Source: Coptis chinensis (lineage: Eukaryota; Streptophyta; Magnoliopsida; Ranunculales; Ranunculaceae). Taken from it: 64,000 nucleotides of DNA. The translations under genes were made by a program, and so were the position numbers. Position 1 is the stretch's first letter. Each line of letters opens with the position of its first letter. The DNA lies in NCBI GenBank assembly GCA_015680905.1, contig CM027378.1, positions 78,769,501 to 78,833,500 of the forward strand. Direction: 5' to 3'. The notes below the pieces were generated by a model, which saw only the letters and a program-made list of their open reading frames with translations, did not search any database and was not told the DNA's origin. This document shows positions 56,104 to 64,000 of this stretch, one piece after another.

Positions 56104-56519
56104 TCCATTGGACTTGCTCCAATGACAATGAATAAGAATGCTAAATTCATTCGTTCTCCAGGAGAACTAATTTACAATGGGGCACTGTTATGATCTAAAA
56201 ATCTCTAAATCATTTTCTTCGAGCTCTCTTGTTCGGGTCTCTCCCTCTCGATCCCTGTTTTTTCCCCCTTTTATCTCTGCTCTTTTCCTGACCCATTCAA
56301 CTAGCCACACCAAACCATTAGGCCCAATAGGCCTCAATAAGGCCATAACAGTTACTCCCTCTTAGAGCATCTTTAGGAGTGATATCAACCTAGCATCAAA
56401 CACCAAATTTCCAACAATTTGGTGTTTTTTCAACTTCAGGAGAGTTACATAAAACACCAAACCAAACACCAAATCGGCCAATATTTGGTTCCAGGTTTGG
56501 TGCTATATCAAATCACCTA

Positions 56520-56602
56520 CGCGGTTTTAGAAAAACCGCGCGGTTTTGCCAACACCGTGTGGGCTTGGGCTTATATGGCGCGGTGTTGTAAAACCGCGTG
56601 CT
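56520..56602. promoter_or_regulatory. Left subterminal GCGGTTTT palindromes
   Basis: GCGGTTTT/AAAACCGC words occur four times in alternating orientation (GCGGTTTTAGAAAAACCGC, then GCGGTTTTGCC and AAAACCGCG). The mirrored cluster is at 59568-59700. Candidate binding sites for the Myb-like protein or the transposase. Confidence 0.5.
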
Positions 56603-56645
56603 CTCAATGACAACAACGAGCAAAAAATGGCTATATCTTTCTAAC

Positions 56646-56656
56646 CTTATAAATTG
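56646..56656 (+). promoter_or_regulatory. TATA box of the Myb-like gene
   Basis: TTATAAATTG about 70 bp before the ATG at 56719, followed by a CT-rich leader. Confidence 0.5.
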
Positions 56657-56718
56657 AAACACTCACACCATAGTTTTACACTCACTTCTTTTCTCTACTC
56701 TCTACTCTTAAAACAACA

Positions 56719-57710
56719 ATGACTAGTCAAGAACCAAAATCAAAATCTAGAAGGGCTTCATAGATACAAGAAGAAGATGTTGCTCTCACCAATAGTTGGC
56801 TACAAGTTAGTCAAGATGGTGTAGTAGGAAATGAGCAAAAGTCGAACGATTTTTGGGCTAGAATTCTAAATGCATTTCATGTAAATCTAGGAAGAATGAC
56901 CGAACGCAACTTGACAGGCATGAAACACCGTTGGACTCTCATTCAAGCTAATATCAACAAGTTTCATGCTATTCTTTCTAAGATTCAAGCATCTCCTCCA
57001 AGTAGCTATAATGACAATATGATGGTAAGTATTTACTTTTTATTTGTTATTTTGATTCACAAATATATTTTTCAATTCTAATTTAGTTTTTGCTCAATTG
57101 GTAGGTTGAGGAAGCAATAAGTGCATATGTGATGCATAATGGGGTTTGGAAGTGGATGCAATGTTATAGTATGGTGAAAGACTCGCCCAAATGGAAGAGG
57201 CTACAGTTGAGAAATGATTTGCATCCCACCAAAAAGTCGAAGTCAAACAGTGGGGAAGGAGGTTCATCAGTTCCAATATCAACTGCGACAACTCAACTAA
57301 TGGATTATGATCCACACCAAGTTCATGGGCTTAAGGATAGGCCTTTTGGAAAGAAAGAAGACAAGAAAAAAAGGCAAAAAGAGAAAGAAGAATGTGATTC
57401 AAAATTGGAGGAATCCGCTAAGAAACTTGATGATTTTCTGGTGGAACTTTCTAAAACCACCAAAGAAGGCTATGAATTGGAAGCTCAAAGACAATTAAAG
57501 AAAGATGAGATGGAATTCGAAAAACTTCAATTGAAGAAAAGTTCAATGAATTGGAAGCTCCAAATCCAAAAAGAAAAACTTCAATTGAAGAAAGATGCGC
57601 TCCGAGTTCGAGAAGATGAAAATGATGCGAAAATACTAGGAATGAAATTAGAAGGATTACTTGAAGACGAGCGCGGAATTTGGCAACTCAAAAGGGCAGA
57701 AATTTTATAA
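56719..57710 (+). pseudogene. Harbinger Myb/SANT-like protein gene
   Basis: Two exons: 56719-57024 and 57105-57710, joined at GTAAGT and GGTAG with phase 0; the intron is 80 bp. An in-frame TAG at codon 15 (56761-56763) interrupts it. Residues ~16-85 form a trihelix/Myb-like DNA-binding domain (EEDVALTNSWLQVSQD, FWARILNAFH, LTGMKHRWTLIQANINKFH). The second exon is a NAM-associated C-terminal type region with GVWKWMQCYSMVKDSPKWK, a Lys/Glu-rich coiled coil with an internal repeat (KEKLQLKKD twice) and a final LLEDERGIWQLKRAEIL. In Harbinger elements this protein helps the transposase enter the nucleus and bind the ends. Convergent with the transposase gene. Confidence 0.85.
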
Positions 57711-58104
57711 AAAATAAAGAATCGACTTGGCAATATCACTGGTAGTAGTCAAAGTAGTGCATAGTCTAAATTTGAGTTTGTATGTCTTTTAATTTGAGTA
57801 TTTTAATTTGTCTTTTAATTAATGACGTACTTTAATTTGAGTTTGTATTTTGATTTTAATTAGAATGTACTTTAATTGAATATTTTCTTTTAATTTGAGT
57901 TAAGTTACCTTAATTTAAAGTTGATACCTTTTATCATTCTAAAAAAAATTCAGCAGAGTCTACTTTGTATTTTCAAAATTCTCATATACACAAATCCTTT
58001 CATAAAGCCACAAATACATAGAAATAAACTTGGAACACAAATACATAGAAATTGAAACGATAAATAAACACAAAGTCCAAATGAAGTGCAAATAGAAATA
58101 GAAA

Positions 58105-59436
58105 TCAAGTCTGACCACGCTGCCCACGCCTACTCCACAAATGCTCGACCAAGTCATTCTTCAATCTATCATGAACAACTTTTGAACGAACCCTCTCGAC
58201 ACCAGATGCCCAACGAGATAGAACAAATTGGCGTTGATCTTCAGATGCACCTTCTCTACTTGGCATTTCCAAATCAGGAATATACTGCGGGATATCCGTT
58301 TCGCGTTCATCTTCCACAATCATATTGTGTAAAATGATACAAGCCCTCATAACAGTAGCCATGTTCTCCAAATACCATAACCTGTATGGATTCGCTAAAA
58401 TAGCCCAACGCGACTGTAATATACCAAACGCCCGCTCTATGTCTTTTCTAGCAGCTTCTTACTTCTTTGCAAAATGTTTGTCTTGTGCAATAGTCGGTTT
58501 AGCAATCGTTTGAATCAAGGTGGCATAATTAGGATAAATACCGTCAGCCAAGTAATAGCCCATATCATAATGATAGTCATTCACAGTGTAGTTACAAGGA
58601 ATAGCTTCACTATTGATTATATCATCAAATATTGGTGAGCGGTCAAGCACATTAAGATCATTGTGAGAACCCGCCATTCCAAAAAAAGCATGCCAAATCC
58701 ACGCGTCACGATCGGCAACTGCCTCCAAAATCACTATTGGTTTATGTTTATGGCCAATGTGAGACCCTTGCCACGCGGATGGGCAATTCTTCCATTGCCA
58801 GTGCATGCAATCAATGCTTCCTAGCATTCTAGGCCATCCGCGTTCCTCAGACTCTTTAAGCAAACGTTGAATATCTGCAGCATTTGGTTTGCGCAAGTAT
58901 TCACCTCCAAAAATTCTAATAATTCCATCACAGAAATAGCGCATGCATTCATGAATAGTTGGCTCACCAACATGTAACGTATCATTTACTAGATCAGCTG
59001 CAGTCCCATAAGCAAGCATTCGTATAGCAACAATTATTTTTATTTTTGGGTTAATCCCAAACTTACCCGCACTATTAACTTTTTGTTGAAAATATGGTAC
59101 ATTATGATTAAGATGATTGAAAATACGAGTAAATAATGACTGACCCATACGAAATCGGCGTCAGAAGTCATGGTCACGAAATATAGGATTTGCGCCGAAG
59201 TAGTTAGCATTTACACTAACCAGTGTTGCCTCGTACTGACTATTCTTATATGTTCTTCCTTTCTTGGAACCACCATGTGGTCTATAAGAAGACTCCACTT
59301 CTTGCTGACGCAATAAACTCAGACGATGTCGAACCAAAGGTAGAACAATAACCACTAATTTACGAGTTTTAACTGCAGTGTTATCATTTGAAGAGTTCGA
59401 GCTCGATGAAAAATCATAAGAAGATGAATGATCCAT
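58105..59436 (-). pseudogene. Harbinger DDE transposase (ALP1-like), two nonsense mutations
   Basis: A single frame of 443 codons from the ATG at 59436 (Ser-rich start) to 58105 is broken only by TGA at 59163-59161 and TAA at 58461-58459. Family comparison suggests Arg and Gln at these places. The DDE_Tnp_4 core is complete: HTH-like N-terminal region (IIVAIRMLAYGTAADLVND), MLGSIDCMHWQWKNCP (first Asp, ~residue 209), GMAGSHNDLNVLDRS (second Asp, ~260), YYLADGIYPNYATLIQ, and after the second stop ARKDIERAFGILQSRW (catalytic Glu). The C-terminus is charged. It would cut and paste the element. Both stops can be explained by C-to-T changes. Confidence 0.92.
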
Positions 59437-59567
59437 TGAAAAATCGTCAAGAGTTTTAGTAGTGTTTTTTTTTTTTTTTTTTTTTCAAGGAGATGAGTTT
59501 AGATGAGAGGGAACTTGAAAAATGAAGAGAACCTTGCATGACCAAGAGGGTTAAATGGTTATAGCAT

Positions 59568-59700
59568 GCGGTTTCTGGAAAACCTCGCGGTTTTGGCAAA
59601 ACCGCGTGGGCTTAGGCCTGTCAGATGGGCTTCTATGACGCGGTTTTGGGAAAACCGCATAGGCTATATGGCGCAGTTTATCCAAAACCGCGTATTTTGA
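59568..59700. promoter_or_regulatory. Right subterminal GCGGTTTT palindromes
   Basis: At least five GCGGTTTT/AAAACCGC words, several as pairs with a short loop (GCGGTTTTGGCAAAACCGCG; GCGGTTTTGGGAAAACCGC). Mirrors the left cluster. Confidence 0.5.
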
Positions 59701-59791
59701 TGTTGAAAATTTGATGTTGTTCCTAAAGTTGCTTGGTGTTTTTTTTGTTCAAAATGGTGTTTTTTTAGTAGCTCTTCTAAAGATGCTCTTA

Positions 59792-60120
59792 GTACCATAG
59801 ACTATTCGTTTTTGTTTTATACCCATTTATTTTGCCAATGTACTTTTATGCCTTTTTTCCGTCTTTTTGCGGAGTTTTTGGTTTTAAACCCGTCCCGTGA
59901 ATGGTGACAATGGATTAATGAGCCCTCCGGTGAGGGTCCTTCACAGTAACCGGGGTGGGTCTATTTCAACCCTCCAAGCATTTCAAAAAAATAATTAAAA
60001 CTCGAGACAAGACTAGAGATCTATAACGAACAAACGCACTGAGTAGTGTTTAGAGATTATAGTAGCTATATGTAACAGAACTGTGTAACAATTGAATGAA
60101 TATACTAGATGAGTCTCGGT
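59792..60120. other. Spacer right of the Harbinger element
   Basis: No gene or element recognised. Confidence 0.5.
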
Positions 60121-60390
60121 GAGTTATTCTAAAAACAGTTTAGTGCCAACAAGTGGCTCAAATTTTATAGTAACAGCAGATTTGAGAGGATGAGAACTGG
60201 ATGCAGAAGGGGATTTGATACTTGAGTTTCCACTTAACCTGGATTCTGGGCCGTCGTTGGTTTTATCTAGTAAACTGCTGCCATCCGTTTCATTCATCTT
60301 AAACGCAATGCCAGAGGTTTGGGGATCTTCATATTTAGGATTTGTAAGGTTAAAAAGAAAGATTATTGTGATGTTATTGATACAAATCAT
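60121..60390 (-). pseudogene. Coding-like fragment, unidentified
   Basis: Open for ~88 codons with balanced composition (DPQTSGIAF, NDGPESRLSGNSSIKSPSAS, TIKFEPLVGTKLFLE). It could be the last exon of a gene on the minus strand or a captured fragment. No family recognised; the opposite-strand ORF is less protein-like. Confidence 0.25.
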
Positions 60391-60464
60391 AACATATTTA
60401 TAAATGCTACATGGTTTGATAATTTTTCTGCTCTTATCATATGGTGATCATGTGGTATATATAG

Positions 60465-61243
60465 GCTAAGGTGGAGATTGTTGTTAGAGAAGGTGATCAA
60501 GATGGTAGAACTATTGCGTCTACAATTAGCGAGGTTAGTGCATCTGATTTGGTTCTAGGTCTCCATGATCAAAGTTTTTTACATTGGTAAGTCAATTTGG
60601 ATTTTGTCAATCGTGTATACAAATGTGTTCTGAGTTTCATTTTTGAGTTTGTTAAATGAATCATCACTAATTAGGACGTTTTAAGGTTTGATTTAGTATG
60701 TTCCCTTTTTTTTTCCACGATTACAATTTCTATTGATTCGTGACCAAAGCCTTTTAATGCTTTGAGCTGAGCATTATTGGTTCTTATTGAATGTGATGTG
60801 AAACCTGTATATAGGAAGGAGAAGGGTATCGAAGTCAAGTCAATCGATATTACTAAGAGGATGTCACAACTGCACATGCATGTCACTAATGGTTAGACCC
60901 ATTAATTTAGGATCTTCACAGAAAAAATATGCATTTGTTAATTCTAATTTACAAGAGAATTACCAATAACATTAGTGAAAATCATTTATGGAACTAGGCT
61001 TTTATTTTTATTCCTTAATTTATTCTTTCCAAAAGCAAACACCATTTCTGTTTTGTTCCCAAATTAAGTTGATCAGAGTATGTGCATTTTAATAGAATGC
61101 TACATCTGTGAACTGCTATAGCCTATAGCAGAATATATGATATCTGAGAGCAGTATTTTTAGTTTTCTAGGATGGCCATGGCCCACGCGATTATTAGAGA
61201 GGCTGAATTGCGAGTTCTTGCTATTAAGTTCTTACTACGAAAG
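60465..61243 (+). pseudogene. Universal stress protein-like gene fragment (two exons)
   Basis: Exon 60465-60586 (after a TATAG acceptor, before GTAAGT) encodes AKVEIVVREGDQDGRTIAST and DLVLGLHDQSFLHW. A second exon from 61171 (after TTTTCTAG) joins in phase to MAMAHAIIREAELRVLAIKF. Together they match the C-terminal half of plant USP-domain proteins (adenine nucleotide alpha-hydrolase-like fold), which typically end ...GLHDQSFLYRMAMAH...CRVLAIK. The N-terminal half with the usual beta1/ATP-binding start was not found upstream, and the end is unclear, so this is a fragment or pseudogene. Confidence 0.5.
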
Positions 61244-61609
61244 GTCGAGACAGTTTTCCATACAGTTCAAGATAGACTAAAATTGTTGCTCTATTTTAGC
61301 TGAACTCCGTTAGATGAGGCAAGGCACGGATGATGGTTGTAAGTTGTAACTTGCTTTGCAAACACATTTATAATGGGCAAGCATACAGCGTCACCATCAC
61401 TAGAATTGGTTTACTTTAGAAGGAAAATGTCTAAAGTCTGAACTTTAACATTCAATAGAATTAAGATGAGTGAAGCTCATCCATTCACATAAAAGATCAT
61501 AGCTGAATATTTTTTGATTGGGTTTTATTGCTTAGAAGCATTTCCCTTTTATTTTTCCTTATGGAATGGTAGGATGCTAAATTGATAACCCATGTGTAAT
61601 TGTGAACAG

Positions 61610-61679
61610 AGACAATTTCTAATGAGAAAAGCGCAATTGAGATGGATGTTTCCATGGCTAAAGCATACCTATGTAAAGG
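61610..61679 (+). pseudogene. SGT1-like TPR exon fragment
   Basis: Between a GAACAG acceptor and a GTGAGC donor the frame EKSAIEMDVSMAKAYLCKG closely resembles the TPR segment of plant SGT1 (...KAIEL.PSM.KAYLRKG). SGT1 is a co-chaperone of HSP90 and RAR1 in immune-receptor stability. Only this exon and possibly 61930-62072 are visible. Confidence 0.45.
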
Positions 61680-61929
61680 GTGAGCGGACCATTTTTTTCT
61701 TTTATGATATTAAATATAAATGTGTTATATGTTGTCTAGATATGAAGTATTAGAGACTAATTAGCAAATGGTTGGAGACTAATATGAATTTCTTCATTAT
61801 TATATTATCGTTTAATTGTTGTTTTTTATACCTTAGCGAGGTGGCCCCAATTGAAGAATCTATTAAATCAATGTAGTGGTGATATGATCATCTTAATCAT
61901 TATATTATAGTTTAATTGTTGTATTTTAG

Positions 61930-62072
61930 ACCTTTCACCAAGTTCCTCTGCTGTGGCACCAGTTGGTTGCATCTCTTTCAGTATCAGCCAATTTTGCTGA
62001 TGATAAAAATGATGAAAACAATACTTTGTCCCATCAGCTGAAAGTCGCAACTCCTACTAGACCAAAATATAG
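61930..62072 (+). pseudogene. Possible SGT1 variable-region exon
   Basis: Between TTTTAG and GTACTT one frame is open for 143 nt (SVSANFADDKNDENNTLSH, KVATPTRPKYR). In plant SGT1 an acidic/Ser-rich variable region ends in a PAKPKYR-like sequence at an exon border just before the CS domain, which fits; the CS domain itself was not found downstream. Confidence 0.35.
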
Positions 62073-62807
62073 GTACTTGATAGTCCCATTCACTATAATC
62101 ATCACATTTTTTTTTATCACTCCCATTACATTATTGGTCATTTGGTTGTTCCTAAATGTCTTACATGGACACTAATTGACTTAGTTGATATGGTTTTACA
62201 GCTTATGACAAGTGCACCTGTACAACCTGGTCCAATGGAGGTTGTGCATTACTATAGGTATAATTTAATATGTATTGAAGTAATGAGTCTGTTTCTTTGA
62301 TGTTAGTAGATGTCTAGGACTACCTCAATCAACACAAGGTAGTAAGTGTACACAAGGACAAAGCATATCGAAGGTTTGCTTGGTGGTTGGATTGTTAAGT
62401 TGTGCACATTGGTATGCTATTGTACTAAGCCAGAATGCGTCTTTGCTACTGTATGATGAACACATTGCTACACAAAGCCCCAATCGATTGATGAGGCAGA
62501 TAAAAAAAAAATATAAGGGAAGGTATCATCAATTTTGCTTCAGTAAAGTGGCAGAGTGATATGAATCTTTTAACCATTTTGTTAGGTGATATACAACACA
62601 CGGAAGCGTAATGTGCTTTAAACCCAAACATTTAAAGCATACAATGAAACAATCCGAGCATGGCCGGGTGAAATTCTAGTAATATCAAGTACAAGGATTT
62701 GGTCCAAAGAAGAAGTATGTCCTTTCCTGTAAATCAGCCAATGAAACGCCCTGTCAAAGAATGAATCTATACTTTTTCTACTGTGTGGAAAATCTAATGT
62801 CCTCCAA
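62073..62807. other. Spacer, no gene seen
   Basis: AT-rich; no recognisable continuation of the gene fragments. Confidence 0.45.
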
Positions 62808-63010
62808 TACTACACCAGATTTGCTGAAATAGGACGACCTATTGAGACATTATTCCTTGTCTTAAATTTAGGACGGGCTTTTGAGTCCCAAAAACGAAAA
62901 AAAACCCGTCGCAAGGCTTTAGCTCGAATAATAGACGACTTATTCTTTTGTCCTAAATTTAGGACGGGCAAAAGTATTCTCTAATCTTTTTTGATGTCGT
63001 CGCCATTCAA

Positions 63011-63349
63011 TTGAACCCTATTTGCCTTCTAAAATCAAAACTAACATTTTGCCTTCTTCAATTCGTCCAGCTCCAGAAACCCTTGTCTTGCGCTTCTTCT
63101 TCCTCCAACTCATTCCACTTTTTCTTTTATTCTCTTCACTTCCTACTGTTAGATACAGATTTTTTTCCTTCTTGTTTGCACGACTTCATTGAGGCATCTT
63201 TCACTTACTTTGGATTAAAGAGATCGAAGGTCGTCAGGTTTCTCTCCATCACCCTCTTTTCTCTTTGCTTAAGCATGCCTTTTTATGTTAATTCAATTTC
63301 GTTTTTTGGTTTAATTGAAGTGGGGGTTTTCAATTTTCTAGGTTTTTAA
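63011..63349 (+). CDS. Hypothetical first exon in the possible CACTA element
   Basis: Open for 112 codons, Ser/Phe/Leu-rich (CASSSSNSFHFFFYSLHFLL); the part after GTCGTCAG at ~63238 looks like intron (TTTCTCTCC...). It may be a 5' UTR/first exon only. Not recognised. Confidence 0.2.
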   Translation: MNPICLLKSKLTFCLLQFVQLQKPLSCASSSSNSFHFFFYSLHFLLLDTDFFPSCLHDFIEASFTYFGLKRSKVVRFLSITLFSLCLSMPFYVNSISFFGLIEVGVFNFLGF

Positions 63350-63550
63350 AATTGTGGATTTCAACATCATCGATTGTAAGCTAGTTATTTTATTGGGAAA
63401 CCACTGGTTTGATTAGATGTTAATCCTTGATATTGAAACAAAGGAAGGTAGGGCCGATGTTGTAAAGCTTTAAGACATTTGGATGTTTGATTTATGTGTG
63501 AACTTGTAGTGGGTAAGTGATAATCTGTAAAAATGTGATACTCGCAGGGA

Positions 63551-63759
63551 TGGTGTCACACATGATCTTTTCGCAGCCCAACTGCCCAATTGATTCCATC
63601 TTGTTCATACTTCATCATGATCCTTCGAATTCTGACGAGGGTTCTGTGACATCTATAGATATTGTGGAGTATAGAGTTGATGACAATGATGTCGAGTTTT
63701 TCAGTTCACGTATGCCCTCTAGGGGGAGCTCTGGTCATCGCAGGTTGGTAGTGTTTTGA
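63551..63759 (+). CDS. Hypothetical acidic exon in the possible CACTA element
   Basis: From the ATG at 63551 the frame reads MVSHMIFSQPNCPIDSILF, HHDPSNSDEGSVTSIDIVEY, DDNDVEFFSSRMPSRGSSGH and reaches an exon border (CGCAG|GTTGG). After an intron a short exon at ~63836-63870 (SRRHHSRFYDH then TAG) could end the protein. Balanced composition suggests real coding; family unknown. Confidence 0.3.
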
Positions 63760-64000
63760 TGATTAAATATATATTCATTTTCTCATCGTGTTCATGTAGT
63801 TAATATATTTTGTGTATTTGTTTGCTTATGGCAGTAGTCGGAGGCATCATTCCCGCTTCTACGACCATTAGGTATCCAGTACCATATGTATTTAGTTATC
63901 GTTCATGATGCTTGTTTAACTGTGCCTTAATGTATGTTCTGGTATTATGTTCAAATTCTAGAATTGTAGTTCTCATTTTATCCGACGATACATTTGCATT

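Larger units (their letters stand above)
56365..59788. mobile_element. Complete PIF/Harbinger transposon, two genes
   Basis: 3,424 bp flanked by TTA duplications (56362-56364 and 59789-59791), with terminal inverted repeats GAGCATCTTTAG and subterminal GCGGTTTT/AAAACCGC palindromes at both ends. Two convergent genes: Myb/SANT-like protein (56719-57710, +) and DDE transposase (59436-58105, -). Both carry stop codons, so the copy should not encode functional proteins, although its ends look mobilisable. Confidence 0.93.
62808..64000 (+). mobile_element. Possible CACTA (En/Spm) element, 5' end
   Basis: TACTACACCAGATTTG at 62808 resembles the CACTA terminus CACTACACCAGA with one C-to-T change. 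It is followed by subterminal repeats CCTAAATTTAGGACGGGC and CTTAAATTTAGGACGGGC (near 62862 and 62952) and other ACGAC words, as in plant CACTA elements. The right end lies outside the window. Confidence 0.4.

Overview
The window is nuclear DNA of a flowering plant, probably a eudicot; the species cannot be told from the sequence. It is AT-rich and made almost entirely of nested transposable elements: Athila-type and Tat-type Ty3/gypsy LTR retrotransposons, solo LTRs, two L1-type LINEs, a PIF/Harbinger DNA transposon, a hAT MITE, several foldback MITEs and a Helitron-like minisatellite block. No intact cellular gene is visible. Remnants resembling two cellular genes (a universal stress protein and SGT1), plus an unidentified triplicated exon cluster, are present.

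Layout. 1-~7900 (+): 3' part of an Athila-like element (A) with three decayed ORFs in the env position, a polypurine tract and the 3' LTR. 8200-11000: foldback MITE in a TA microsatellite, a tandem segmental duplication and a TIR element. 11983-15380 plus 29392-29844 (-): a Tat-type element (LTR, PBS, gag, protease, start of RT), 3'-truncated. Its LTR is split by a complete 14.0-kb Athila-like element B (15381-29386, -) with target duplication TTAGG. B keeps gag, protease and two env-position ORFs but has no recognisable RT, RNase H or integrase. B itself contains a solo LTR (17392-18551, TSD CACAC) and a hAT MITE (18607-18977, TSD ACACTAAC). 31876-34326: three direct repeats of about 820 bp with exon-like pieces. 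35031-~39150: Helitron-like end followed by a 55-bp minisatellite with higher-order duplication. 39424-39823: second foldback MITE of the same family as at 8206. 39926-52190: a tandemly duplicated ~420-bp host unit, each copy hit by its own LINE: L1-a (40201-47466, -, with RNase H, itself carrying a solo LTR) and L1-b (47779-51889, +, 5'-truncated). 53392-56103: three or four TIR/foldback elements. 56365-59788: complete two-gene Harbinger element (TSD TTA) with convergent Myb-like and DDE transposase genes, both carrying stops. 60121-62072: gene fragments. From 62808: possible CACTA terminus with exon-like ORFs.

How it fits together. Shared features of elements A and B (ORF order, 3' UTR blocks, polypurine tract, LTR start) show one family in opposite orientations. 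Target duplications give the order of insertion: Tat first, then Athila B into its LTR, then the solo-LTR element and the MITE into B. The long ORFs of elements A, Tat and Harbinger stay in one frame and are broken mainly by stop codons, many at positions where Gln, Arg or Trp codons are expected. That suggests decay of methylated, silenced DNA; gag of element B and both LINEs also carry frameshifts. Coordinates with target duplications are exact; other element limits are approximate.
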